DNA of 53,781 nucleotides from Actinomycetes bacterium (GTDB lineage Bacteria > Actinomycetota > Actinomycetes > Propionibacteriales > Propionibacteriaceae), in assembly GCA_021781735.1 (NCBI GenBank), contig JAJXWF010000003.1, positions 1 to 53,781 of the forward strand, read 5' to 3'. The first letter of the stretch is position 1; each line of letters begins with the position of its first letter. The notes beneath the pieces were generated by a model. It ran no database searches. It worked only from the letters and a program-made list of their open reading frames with translations, and was not told the origin of the DNA. The position numbers and the translations under genes were made by a program. Below, piece by piece: positions 8,007 through 16,889 of the stretch.

Positions 8007-10136
8007 CTAGTAGACGAATGAGTAGGGTGCCGAGTCGCCGATGCCGGTAAGCGGGTCGTACGCGCCGAGCCACAGACGCAGCCCAGGCACCGGTTCAGTG
8101 ATGTTTGCCGCGAAGTCGGCAGTGGTGAGAAGGCGTCGCGGCAGCTGCACTGTTGCGGGTTGCAGTCGGCGCAGAAACTCCATTGACAGGACGTCCAGCC
8201 CGGATCTGACGCGCTCCGTGGCCGACAACTTGAGCTGCGCTTGGATCCCCAGTGGCCAGTCGACAACGACGGTGTCAGTGTCTTCATCGATCATTCGGAA
8301 CTTCTTTGCGACGTCGGCGAACGCCAATCCTCGGCGCGAGGCCTGGATGTCGGACGCGTTGTCGTCGACGTTGAGCGCGGCGAACAGCTGGCGGTAGTAG
8401 GCACCGAGGGCGGCGGGCGAATCGAGAGCGCCTGGTTCTGCCGAGAAGCGTCCCCGCGTCAATTGGGTGGCGGTCGCGAGGCTGCGGATCGGTGCGAAGT
8501 CCGGGCCGCTGAAGACCACCACCCGCCCTGCACGCAGCCGCCCCTCTCGGTTAGCGCGGCCAGCTGCTTGAATGATCGAGGAAGCCGGGGCTTCGGCGCG
8601 GAACACGATGGGGAAGTCGACGTCGACTCCAGCCTCGATGAGGGATGTCGAAACCAGACGAACGGCTTGGCCGGCCGCTAGCCTGCTTCGGACCTCGGCC
8701 AAGACTTCGGCGCGGTGGGAGCGGCACATTCTCGTCGACAGGTGTCGCACCGAACTGGGCCCGAGCCGCTCGACCAAGGCCTGGGCCACCTGACGCGCGG
8801 AACGAGTGGTGTTCACCACAACTAGCGACTGCTCATGCGGACTGACGGCCGCTACGAGCTGGTCCATGGCCCAGCCCGACTGCCACTCGTACTCGACCCG
8901 ACGGAGGTCACGAAACAGGGTGGCAGGATCGGGGACGACCTCTTTGGGTTGGATTCGCAGGTCGCGCCACGGCCCCAAGCTCTCGAAGGTTGGCTGGGTA
9001 GCCGAGGCGAGCAACACCGTGGACCCAAAGTGTTGTGTCAGAATCTGCAGCGCCCCAAGAATCGGGGGCAGCAACTCCTGCGGTAGGGCCTGGACCTCAT
9101 CGAGGATGATCACGGCGTTCGTCAAATGGTGAAGCTTCCGCGTCTTCGTCGGTCTGTTGGAAAACAGAGAGTCGAACAGCTGAACCGTCGTGGTGACCAC
9201 GAACGGGGCATCCCAGTTCTCGACCCCTCGACCCGGCAGGCCGGTGGGTTCGACGGCGGAGTGGTGCTCGAGTACCACGTCATCGCCCAGAAGTCGACGG
9301 TAGATGGCGGCGTTCTGTTCTGTGATTGATGTGTATGGGACGGCGACGATGACCCGCCGCTTGTGGTGTGTCGCCGCGTGGTGCAGGGCGAAGCCTGCGG
9401 CCGCCAACGTCTTTCCAGAGCCAGTAGGAGCCGACAGGCGGAAGAGGGGCTCGGGCGAGCGAGCCGCGTCAATGCTCGCCTGATAGACGGCATCGCGCTG
9501 TACGTCGATCGTCGACATAGCCCGGCTGTTGATCAGCCTGTGCCGGCCCTGCTCGAATCGAGCGACGAGGGCGGAAAAGTCAGCATCGGCCCTCACCTCG
9601 GGAGGTGCAGATGCGAAATGTGCAGCCGTGTCGAGATAGTCGGCGTCGACCAGAACGGAGTGCAACATCCGGACGCCGAACTCCGCTGCCCTAGGATCCT
9701 TGCGCCAGCTGTCAGGTACGAGCGGCTCACCGCTGAGCGCCTTGGCAATCTCTGGGATCTCTTCGGAGAGGGCAGCCAGCATCGTCGGGTCAGCAGCGCC
9801 CCTCGGGCAATCGGTGGCGTTGGGAATACCCCCGTGGTGACCGAAGATCGCCAAGGCCCCAACTGCACCGAGTCTCTGCTGTGCGGCGAGAGAGCCAAGA
9901 GTCTTGTGGTCAACCAGTTGGGCAGTCGATCCGGCCTCTAAGAGCAGTAGTCGATTCTGCCACGCTGCGGAGATTTTCCCGGCGTCGTGGAGCACCCCGA
10001 CAGCGAACCCGGCATCTCCCGCGCCGAATTCCTCCGCAAAGCGTCGAGCGAGAGACCCCGTGTTGAGGAGGTGTTCTGCCAGTTTCTGTCGCACCCCTGC
10101 CACATTGCGGCTATGCGCCCAGATCGAATCCACCAA
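8007..10136 (-). CDS. cas3: CRISPR nuclease-helicase Cas3 (type I-C)
   Basis: Cas3 is recruited to target DNA and degrades it. The 709-residue protein has an N-terminal HD nuclease domain: WAHSRN (His8), EHL (His22), the LHDAGK motif at His50-Asp51, and FGHHGG at about 99-103. The superfamily 2 helicase follows: Walker A SAPTGSGKT (about 235-243), DEVQ (346-349) and a late QAAGRANREGR motif. All key residues are present. It is the first gene of the cas operon, so the operon promoter should lie upstream in 10137-10400. The rest of the interference genes follow closely. Confidence 0.95.
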   Translation of the reverse strand: MVDSIWAHSRNVAGVRQKLAEHLLNTGSLARRFAEEFGAGDAGFAVGVLHDAGKISAAWQNRLLLLEAGSTAQLVDHKTLGSLAAQQRLGAVGALAIFGHHGGIPNATDCPRGAADPTMLAALSEEIPEIAKALSGEPLVPDSWRKDPRAAEFGVRMLHSVLVDADYLDTAAHFASAPPEVRADADFSALVARFEQGRHRLINSRAMSTIDVQRDAVYQASIDAARSPEPLFRLSAPTGSGKTLAAAGFALHHAATHHKRRVIVAVPYTSITEQNAAIYRRLLGDDVVLEHHSAVEPTGLPGRGVENWDAPFVVTTTVQLFDSLFSNRPTKTRKLHHLTNAVIILDEVQALPQELLPPILGALQILTQHFGSTVLLASATQPTFESLGPWRDLRIQPKEVVPDPATLFRDLRRVEYEWQSGWAMDQLVAAVSPHEQSLVVVNTTRSARQVAQALVERLGPSSVRHLSTRMCRSHRAEVLAEVRSRLAAGQAVRLVSTSLIEAGVDVDFPIVFRAEAPASSIIQAAGRANREGRLRAGRVVVFSGPDFAPIRSLATATQLTRGRFSAEPGALDSPAALGAYYRQLFAALNVDDNASDIQASRRGLAFADVAKKFRMIDEDTDTVVVDWPLGIQAQLKLSATERVRSGLDVLSMEFLRRLQPATVQLPRRLLTTADFAANITEPVPGLRLWLGAYDPLTGIGDSAPYSFVY

Positions 10137-10159
10137 CCACCCCCGATGATATGAAGAGT

Positions 10160-10388
10160 ATGAAGATCACCGTAACGCGGAGGGCCGACAGGAATTTCCG
10201 TGACGCTCGGGGAAGTTATCCCGAGTCTCGTGGAAGGTGAGGTGGTCAACCTGACCCGGGCCGCCGCCCAGGTCGCGTCGGCCCGGCTCGGACGTGCCCG
10301 CACCGCCACCGTGCGCCGCCCTCATCCAGGTCGCTGCCCGGATCGCGAACCACGCCCGAACCTGGCGTCTCCGGCTGCCCGGGACTAG
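10160..10388 (+). pseudogene. Decayed Phd/YefM-type antitoxin
   Basis: Two short frames together resemble a Phd/YefM antitoxin. The first (from the ATG at 10160) reads MKITVTRRADRNFR, like the N-terminal strand and helix of the family, and the second, one base out of register from about 10200, reads TLGEVIPSLVEGEVVNLTRA, like the LGEV...GE.V.lTR core. A frameshift near 10195-10200 separates them, and downstream the match fades. No toxin gene (PIN, Doc or RelE type) is visible next to it. This is inferred from a motif match only; the stretch could be noncoding. Confidence 0.4.
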
Positions 10389-10404
10389 CCCTGGGAACAC
10401 CATC

Positions 10405-10420
10405 TCGAACACTAGTTCGA
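10405..10420. promoter_or_regulatory. LexA (SOS) box
   Basis: TCGAAC-ACTA-GTTCGA is a perfect inverted repeat with a four-base spacer and matches the actinobacterial LexA operator TCGAAC-N4-GTTCGA exactly. It lies between cas3 (start 10136, minus) and the small gene at 10597 (plus), 177 bases upstream of the latter. Which promoter it controls is not certain; the plus-strand two-gene module is the nearest complete downstream unit. Confidence 0.75.
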
Positions 10421-10596
10421 TACCTCCCTCGGTCCGCCTGAGCCAGTCACTTCCTAAACTGAAGTGTCCCGGGTCTTGTGCCTCGCTCGCACGGGCTGCG
10501 GCTCTCGGGTGAGGGTCGCCTAGTGGGTGTTCTCGACTTCGGGGGAATCCTGTTGAGCCACCCCACCCACGGTGACGACTGGGCCACTATGGGGTC

Positions 10597-10944
10597 ATGA
10601 TGAGAAAATCGCCGCAGACGAGTCCGGACGGTGCGAAAGCGAGTGTTGGCCGGGTTGCGGCGCTTCTTGGGCGAGCCCTCTCTCTCGGGGACGCGGGCGA
10701 CGTCATGGCGGTTGACCTGACAGTGTCCTTCGAACTCGCCGGCCTGTACACCGCCGCCTTGGCACTGACTGGTGGCGCCCCGATCCCCAACGAGGACGAC
10801 CCCAGAATCACCCGATCGGGTTCGGTCAGCGACTGCCTGGACGCGGCAGTCGCTGAGACGGTCACATGGGATCTGGGTGTTCTCGAAGAGCCTGAGGCGG
10901 CGGAGTTCGTGATCCGGCTCGGCGATCTGGCCCGCGCCCGATGA
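10597..10944 (+). CDS. Uncharacterised small protein coupled to a sigma-like protein
   Basis: A 115-residue product with no family recognised. Its central part, from DVMAVDLTVSFELAGLYTAA to LALTGGAPIPNEDD, and its C-terminus, EPEAAEFVIRLGDLARAR, suggest a small helical, acidic protein without signal peptide or membrane segment. A second copy at 19277-19621 is very similar over the same regions, which supports it being a real gene. Both copies share CTATGGGGTCATGA at the start. Its stop overlaps the ATG of the sigma-like gene (ATGA), so the two products are likely made together; a partner or antagonist of the downstream protein is one possibility, but this is inference. Confidence 0.75.
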   Translation: MMRKSPQTSPDGAKASVGRVAALLGRALSLGDAGDVMAVDLTVSFELAGLYTAALALTGGAPIPNEDDPRITRSGSVSDCLDAAVAETVTWDLGVLEEPEAAEFVIRLGDLARAR

Positions 10945-12773
10945 GCTACAGCCAACTGCGCCGTGAGGCGCTCGCGATCGTGAACTCACCCGACCCGCTC
11001 CCGGTGTCGGCGTGGGCCGACGCCGTACGAGCTGTCGCCGCGCGGCTACGTGAGCTTGGCGTCGACGACCGTGTCATCGGCACCGCGCTGTGGACGACTG
11101 GAGCCGTCACTGGGATGTCTCAGCAGTCGAAAGCTTCGCCTGGTACGACGACGGACCGGTTGATGGTAACGCTGCGGGATCTGACCGAACGGGACCTCGC
11201 ACAGGATCCACAGGGCCTGCGGTCGGCGGTGGCGCTGATCACGCACGCTGCTGCGCGAGGGTTGCCGTGGGAGGCGCCCGCACGGACCCTGCTCGGCGTC
11301 CTCGAGCGCGGTCTTCTGACCGGGGATGGGCTGCGGCCTCTCCACCCGCCGCTCGACGAGGCGCTGCGTCACTGGCAGGCGGCCCTGTCGGTTGCCGGGC
11401 CGGCACTGTCGCACCCGCACGTCGCCGTGTCGGTGGCCGCCATGCAGACACGACTTCTCGACCTCACCCGCCGCACCCTTGACCGCGTGACCAGTGCCGA
11501 GGACGGCGTGTCCACAGCGCGCTTCGAGGCGGCGGTGGTCGGCGCGACGGCCGCCTGGTCGGCCGCGCGTCGCGAGTGGGCCCGCGACGCCACCCTCCCT
11601 GCGGAGACATCGGCTGGTGAGGTTGAGGGGGTCATGCGCGCCGTCTCGCTCGCGGCGTCCGAGTTGGGTCGCGCCGCTGGGACCCAGGCCCTCGAGGATC
11701 CCGTGCAGTTGCTGCGCACTCTTGCCGTCGCCGAGTTCGGGGGTCACGTGATGGCGGCCACGATGGCGGCCACCGTCCGCCCCGGTGATCAGACTGCGCA
11801 GACCCTCCTCGCGGCGTCGGCACGGCTCGCGGCCGCGGGCGACGTCCTGGACATCAACGCACTCCGCGCCGAGTCGCCGAACGCCCAGCCGCCGGGTCTG
11901 AGCCGCGTGGACGCCGAAGGGCGGACGTCCAGCGATGCCCGGGACCAACATCCGTCTGCGGCCGTCACATCGACCGCTGGTGGCGGTGAGCCGCGGCCCC
12001 TCCCCCGCGCCGTTGATGTGCCGGAGCGAGGGATGCTCAGCCCTACGGAGGCGGCCGAGCTGGCCCGGCGGCGGGATGTCGGCGTCCTGGCCGCGACGGC
12101 GTTGTCTGGTGTCGAGGAGGCCCGGCGGATTACCCGGCACGTGAGCGGCCACGAGCTGGAGTCGCTGATGCGCCAAGGGGCGGAGGCGAAGGCGGAGATG
12201 CTGGCGTCGGTGGTCGGGCTGATCCGCTCGCGGGGACGCCGCTGGCCGGGCATGTCCGATGAGCGCCGCGAGGAGATGAACCAACAGGTCGCCGTGCAGG
12301 TTGCGGGGGCTGCCGGCCGGTGGAACCCGGAGACCGGCGTCCCGTGGCCGGCGTACGCCGCGGTGACCGCGAACTTCGCGAGCCGGAACTTCTTCGATGC
12401 CGAGAACAAGGACGGCCGGTATGTCCCTGACGACGAGTTGGACGACCGACCAAGTCGTCAGGTGGGTGTCGAGGACGACGCGCTGGATCGGGTGCTGGTG
12501 AGTCGGGTGGGGCGGATCATCGACGACATGGCCGAGCCGCAACGCACGGCTGTGCGCATGTACCTCGGCCTCCAGGGCCAGGCGCAGGGCAGTGGAGCAG
12601 CTGTTGCCAAGGAACTGGGACTTCCGGTCGAGTCGGGCAGGGCCAGGATCCGCGACGGGCTGGCAGCGCTGAAGGCGATGCTGAACGACCCGGCCCCGAC
12701 GGACGGCCCATCGTTCCACCCACACGAGCAGACGCAGCGCAATCAACCCAGGCGGCCAGGGCGAGGATTGTAA
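10941..12773 (+). CDS. Large protein with a sigma-70-like C-terminal region
   Basis: A 610-residue product. Residues about 1-330 are Ala/Leu-rich and mainly helical with no family recognised; 330-365 is a Pro/Ser/Gly-rich linker. Residues about 446-485 (AAGRWNPETGVPWPAYAAVT) look like sigma factor region 2, where alphas usually read a..yd...G.pF..YA, and residues 527-581 (IDDMAEPQRTAVRMYLGLQG, then AAVAKELGLP) look like region 4, the -35 recognition helix-turn-helix. It may be an unusual sigma-like regulator or a DNA-binding protein built on the same fold. It overlaps the small gene upstream by ATGA, and a LexA box lies further upstream. Its N-terminal 80 residues recur at 19618-19866 in a truncated copy. 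The last 25 residues are polar and probably disordered. Confidence 0.8.
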   Translation: MSYSQLRREALAIVNSPDPLPVSAWADAVRAVAARLRELGVDDRVIGTALWTTGAVTGMSQQSKASPGTTTDRLMVTLRDLTERDLAQDPQGLRSAVALITHAAARGLPWEAPARTLLGVLERGLLTGDGLRPLHPPLDEALRHWQAALSVAGPALSHPHVAVSVAAMQTRLLDLTRRTLDRVTSAEDGVSTARFEAAVVGATAAWSAARREWARDATLPAETSAGEVEGVMRAVSLAASELGRAAGTQALEDPVQLLRTLAVAEFGGHVMAATMAATVRPGDQTAQTLLAASARLAAAGDVLDINALRAESPNAQPPGLSRVDAEGRTSSDARDQHPSAAVTSTAGGGEPRPLPRAVDVPERGMLSPTEAAELARRRDVGVLAATALSGVEEARRITRHVSGHELESLMRQGAEAKAEMLASVVGLIRSRGRRWPGMSDERREEMNQQVAVQVAGAAGRWNPETGVPWPAYAAVTANFASRNFFDAENKDGRYVPDDELDDRPSRQVGVEDDALDRVLVSRVGRIIDDMAEPQRTAVRMYLGLQGQAQGSGAAVAKELGLPVESGRARIRDGLAALKAMLNDPAPTDGPSFHPHEQTQRNQPRRPGRGL

Positions 12774-12775
12774 GA

Positions 12776-12910
12776 GGTCAAGTCTCAAGTCCCGAGGAGT
12801 GTGTAGCGGCGGTCCTCGGTGTTGTTCGTCGGCTTGTTCGGCCAGCACGGCGCCGACGGGTCGATTGATGGCGACGTGGTGGGAAGGATGCCGACTCTGT
12901 CGGTGTGCCA
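12776..12910 (-). mobile_element. Remnant of a second IS256-family element
   Basis: Read on the minus strand, this stretch encodes a degraded end of an IS256-type transposase: NRPVGAVLAEQADEQHRG matches the IRLVGAVLAEQTDEWAEG segment of the intact transposase at 2086-3324. At the DNA level CGGCTTGTTCGGCCAG and ACGGCGCCGAC resemble 2197-2226. CAAGTCCCGAGGAGTG next to it resembles the terminal repeat of the intact element. The rest of the element is missing, so this is a relic. It lies directly before a 5'-shortened nuclease gene and may mark the breakpoint that truncated it. Confidence 0.7.
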
Positions 12911-13029
12911 GCTCCCCGCATGGACAGGCAGCGTTGGCCGGCAATCCGACGCGGATCGACAACAGGGTGCTGCTCGAGTTCAAGGCCCGTACGCGTGAGG
13001 TGAAGCCTCCGAGCGTCTCCGACGACAGC

Positions 13030-13570
13030 ATGGAGCCTGTTGCCCCAGACGTCTCCCCGGAGGACCTGCTGGCCGCCGCCGTTGCTGAGAATGTGGCGGC
13101 AGTGGAGGGCGAGCTGGTGAAGCGGGCGCTCGCTCTTGACCCCCAGGGGTTCGAGTTGCTGGTGCTCCGGCTGCTGGCCGCGATGGGCTACGGCAAGAGC
13201 GGAGTGGTGGAACACTCCGGACGCTCGGGCGATGGAGGCATCGACGGCATCATCAGCCAGGATCCGCTGGGGTCATGCCCGGATTTGTCCGCAGGCCAAG
13301 CAGTATGCGACCGATCGGACGGTCGGTCGCCCCACTCTGCAGGCGTTCGCCGGTGCCCTGCTGGCGGCGCAGGGTGATCGCGGGGTATTCCTGACAACGG
13401 CGTCCTTCACCCGTGAGGCCATCGACGAAGCGCGCAAGGTGAACCTGCGGATCGAGTTGATCGATGGCAAGCGGCTGGCCGAGTTGATGTTGCGGCACGG
13501 TGTCGGCGTCCAACCGAAGACGAGTGTCACCCTGTACGACCTGGACGAGGACTTCTTCGAGGAATTGTGA
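13030..13570 (+). pseudogene. Mrr-type restriction endonuclease, frameshifted and probably 5'-truncated
   Basis: Mrr-family enzymes cut modified DNA. The frame starting at 13030 reads ELVKRALALDPQGFELLVL, then MGYG and SGDGGIDGII, the core of the Mrr catalytic domain, but runs out of register at DPLG. The other frame continues ARICPQAKQYATDRTVGRP, which carries the catalytic Q-x-K strand, through to FFEEL at 13570. Removing one G from the GGGG run at about 13270 joins them. The N-terminal winged-helix part usual in full-length Mrr proteins is not visible; upstream lies an IS256 remnant. The G-run could also hide a sequencing error, but the missing N-terminus argues for a pseudogene. Confidence 0.8.
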
Positions 13571-13637
13571 GAGCAGAGTGTTTCCCGAAGTTTTGACCTA
13601 GGATGAACGGCAGGAGAAGATCAAAACTAGGAGAAAC

Positions 13638-15410
13638 GTGAGCGCGGACATCACGTCGGCGTTGGATGCGATCTGGGGCGGGTCGACGGCCGACGCCCAG
13701 GAGAGCGCCGTACTGGAGTTCAAGACGGTGGGCAGGTCCATCGTTGACACCTTGACGGACCTCGCTGAGGCCGCCGCATGTTTCGCCAACGCTCAGGGTG
13801 GGAGCCTGGTGGTCGGGGTCAGGGATCGCCAGCCCGGCGCTGAGGCGTTCGTGGGGGCTTCCCAGCTGGATCCTGCCCAGACGGTGGGACGTATCTACGA
13901 GGTGACCGAGCCGGGGCTGATCGTGATCGCGGACGTGCGCGACTATCGCGGGGTGCAGCTCCTGGAGATCACGGTGCCTCGGAGCCCGGACATTCATCAG
14001 GTCGCTGGCAAGGCCACGGAACGGGTCGGCAAGTCTTGCCGAGCGATGAACGCCGCCCGCATCGCGGCGTTGTTGGCTGATCGGCGTGGCGACGACTGGT
14101 CGTCCAAGGACTCGGGGGTGTCGCCGGACTCTGTTGGTCCCGTTGTTCAGGCGACAGTGCGGGAACGTCTCGCGCGATCCTCGAGCATGGAGCGCAACTC
14201 GTGGGCCCAGCTTCCCTGGCCCGACATTTGCCGCCGCATCGGTGCGATGGGAGAGGCGACTCTCAACAACGCCGGGTGGGCGCTGCTTGCGGACTCCGAG
14301 CACGTCCAAGCCCAATACGTGAGGCGCGCGGCGAACGCGGGGTTGCTCTCCGCCAACGAGAGCGTCCACGGGCCGGGGATCCTGGCGATCACCCGGATCC
14401 TTGACCTGGTCGAGAGCAGAACGGAACGCACGGCGATCGTTACTCCCAACGGAGCCCAGTTGCTCGTCGGGGATCTACCTGAGACGGCTGTGCGTGAGGC
14501 GGTCGTCAATGCCTTCATGCACCGCGATTACCGGTCGCCGGAGATCATTAGGGTCGAGCATGACGGTCCCACCCTTCGGGTGACATCTCCTGGGGGGTTG
14601 GTGCCAGGTGTCACTGTCGACAACATCCTGACGGTCTCGTCGCGGTGTCGGAACTTCACGCTGGCGCAGGCCATCCGGAGCCTCGACCTGGCGGAATCGG
14701 CTGGGGTTGGGGTGGATCGCATGTACGCCTCGATGACTGCTGTCGGCCATCAGCCACCCCAGTTCAGCACGGATCTGGTGACCGTCACCGCCTTCCTTCG
14801 GGGCGGGCCACCGAACGAACCGGTCGCACGATTTGTCGCTGACTTGCCACTAGAGCGACGGGGTGATCCCGACACGCTCCTCATCCTCACCTACCTGCTG
14901 ACCCACCGCACCACCACCGCGGTGCACATGGCGCCTCTCATGCAGAAGCCCGAAAGTGAAACCGAGGCACGCCTGCTGGAACTGTCGGCCCCGGGCATGG
15001 GCCTGCTCGAGCGGACCGCCGACACCGCACACAGCCGCCGCGGCGAATACCGGCTCGTCGGTTCGGCTATCCGTGCGCTCGGTCCTGCCGTCAGCTACCG
15101 GACCCGATCGGGGGATGATTCGGACCGCAAGATCATCACGATCGTCAGCGAGATGGGGTCGATCAACGGGCGCATCGTTCAGGCACTGTTTGACGTCCAA
15201 CCCGCCACCGCCTCCAGGATCCTGTCGGACCTCGTCGATCGCAAGATCTTGGAGAAGACCAGCAAAGCCCAGCGGGGGCCCTCTGTCACCTACGGCCCAG
15301 GGAAGGACTTCCCGCGCCGGCCGGCTCGTGAAGGAAAGCGCGCGACCCGGGGGCGGAGCGAGCAGAAGTTGCCGATGGACGTAGAAGAAGGCGGGGAGTC
15401 GAATGAGTGA
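13638..15410 (+). CDS. AlbA/Schlafen-type ATP-binding protein with GHKL-like and winged-helix domains
   Basis: A 590-residue product. Residues about 15-115 form an AlbA_2 (Schlafen AAA_4) domain: ESAVLEFKTVGRS and ACFANAQGGSLVVGV. Around 285-370 there is a divergent histidine-kinase-like ATPase domain (REAVVNAFMHRDYRSPE, then AESAGVGVDRM), and the C-terminal 150 residues hold a winged helix-turn-helix-like region (IITIVSEMGSINGRIVQAL). Such proteins occur as transcriptional regulators and near restriction or phage-defence genes. The start is GTG at 13638, preceded by TAGGAGAA. The end overlaps the hsdM start by eight bases, so it is coupled to that gene. It appears intact whereas its neighbours are broken. 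Confidence 0.85.
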   Translation: MSADITSALDAIWGGSTADAQESAVLEFKTVGRSIVDTLTDLAEAAACFANAQGGSLVVGVRDRQPGAEAFVGASQLDPAQTVGRIYEVTEPGLIVIADVRDYRGVQLLEITVPRSPDIHQVAGKATERVGKSCRAMNAARIAALLADRRGDDWSSKDSGVSPDSVGPVVQATVRERLARSSSMERNSWAQLPWPDICRRIGAMGEATLNNAGWALLADSEHVQAQYVRRAANAGLLSANESVHGPGILAITRILDLVESRTERTAIVTPNGAQLLVGDLPETAVREAVVNAFMHRDYRSPEIIRVEHDGPTLRVTSPGGLVPGVTVDNILTVSSRCRNFTLAQAIRSLDLAESAGVGVDRMYASMTAVGHQPPQFSTDLVTVTAFLRGGPPNEPVARFVADLPLERRGDPDTLLILTYLLTHRTTTAVHMAPLMQKPESETEARLLELSAPGMGLLERTADTAHSRRGEYRLVGSAIRALGPAVSYRTRSGDDSDRKIITIVSEMGSINGRIVQALFDVQPATASRILSDLVDRKILEKTSKAQRGPSVTYGPGKDFPRRPAREGKRATRGRSEQKLPMDVEEGGESNE

Positions 15411-16889
15411 CGCACGCCGGTTAGTGGACAAGCTGTGGGCCTACTGCGATGTGTTGCGCGACGACGGCGTCGGGGTCATCGAGTACACCGAGCAGCTGAC
15501 GTACCTGTTGTTCCTCAAGATGGCGCACGAGCGCGCGACCCGGAAGTTGGCGGCCGAGCAGATCGTGCCCGACGAGTATTCGTGGACGCGGCTCCTCGAC
15601 GCCACTGGAGCCGAGCTGGAGACGACCTACTCGTCGATCCTCTCTGGTCTCGCGCTTGAGTCCGGGATGATCGGCACGATCTTCCGCAAGGCGCAGAACC
15701 GCATCCAGGACCCGGCGAAGTTGCGCCGGCTGATTGTCGACCTGATCGACAAGGAGAACTGGTCGAGTACCGGCACCGACATCAAGGGGGACGCCTACGA
15801 GTCGCTGCTGGCCCGGGGGGCGTCCGACAAAGGCTCGGGCGCCGGCCAGTACTTCACCCCGCGGGCGCTGATCCAGGCGATCGTCGACGTGATGCAGCCC
15901 CGGGTCGACGACTATCTCATTGACCCGGCCTGCGGTACGGGCGGGTTCCTGCTGGTGGCGCACTAGTATGTATCGTGGGGGCGTCCTCGTTCACCCCGAC
16001 GCAGCGGGATCACCTGCGTGACGACTTCGCCACCGGGTATGAGTTGGTCGACGGGACAGCCCGCCTGGCGGCGATGAACATGCTGCTGCACGGCATCGGC
16101 ACCTCGAACGGTGAATCGCCGATCGTCGTCCAGGACTCGCTGCTGACCGACCCGGGATCGCGCTGGTCGATGGTGTTGACGAACCCGCCGTTCGGGAAGA
16201 AGTCGTCGCTGACGATGGTGGGCGCCGATGGACGCGAGGACAACGAGATCGATCGGCAGGACTTCGTCGCGACCACCTCGAACAAGCAGCTGAACTTCGT
16301 CCAGCACATCATGACGATCCTCGACACCAACGGCCGGGCTGCCGTGGTGCTGCCCGACAACGTGCTGTTCGAGGGAGGTGCGGGCGAGACGATCCGGCGC
16401 AAGCTGCTCACCGATTTCGACCTGCACACCATGCTGCGCCTGCCCACGGGCATCTTCTACGCGCAGGGCGTCAAGGCGAACGTGTTGTTCTTCGAAAGGA
16501 AGCCGGCCAACCCGGGACGGCCGTGGACCGAGCGGCTGTGGGTCTACGACCTGCGCACCAACCAGCACTTCACGCTCAAGCAGAACCCGCTGCGCCGCAA
16601 GCACCTGGACGAGTTCGTCGACTGCTTCAAGCCTGGTCACCGAGGCGACCGGGTCGAGTCCGAGCGGTGGCACTCGTTCAGCTATGGCGAGCTCGTTGCC
16701 CGCGACAAGGCAAACCTCGACATCACCTGGCTGCGCGACGAGTCCCTAGAGGACCTGGACAACCTCCCCGCCCCGGACGTGATCGCTCGCGAGATCGTCG
16801 AAGACCTGTCCGCCGCGCTGGCCGAGTTCGAGGCCGTCGCTACGGCGTTGGAGGCGCAGCTCGCCGGTGAAATCGCGGACTCCGACTGA
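15403..16889 (+). pseudogene. hsdM: Type I restriction-modification methyltransferase HsdM, interrupted
   Basis: HsdM methylates adenine in type I restriction-modification. The first part (15403-15966) has the N-terminal helical domain (EYTEQLTYLLFLKMA) and motif I at its end (DPACGTGGFLLVA), followed at once by TAG at 15964. The rest continues in another frame from about 15975 (RDHLRDDFATGYELVDGTAR) with motif IV NPPF at about 16184-16195 and runs to a normal C-terminus at 16889. Both an in-frame stop and a frame change lie in 15964-15980, so a single sequencing error does not explain it. No hsdS or hsdR is present, so this is a remnant of a type I system. Confidence 0.9.

Noticed and set aside
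10448-10470. CACTTC/GAAGTG dyad followed by TGTCCCGGG, like an IS3-family end
   Set aside because: No second end, target duplication or transposase nearby, so an insertion sequence cannot be supported.
11046-13031. A 661-codon minus-strand frame
   Set aside because: Antisense shadow of the sigma-like gene; Arg/His/Pro-rich, no family features. Only its first codons reflect the real IS256 remnant at 12776-12910.
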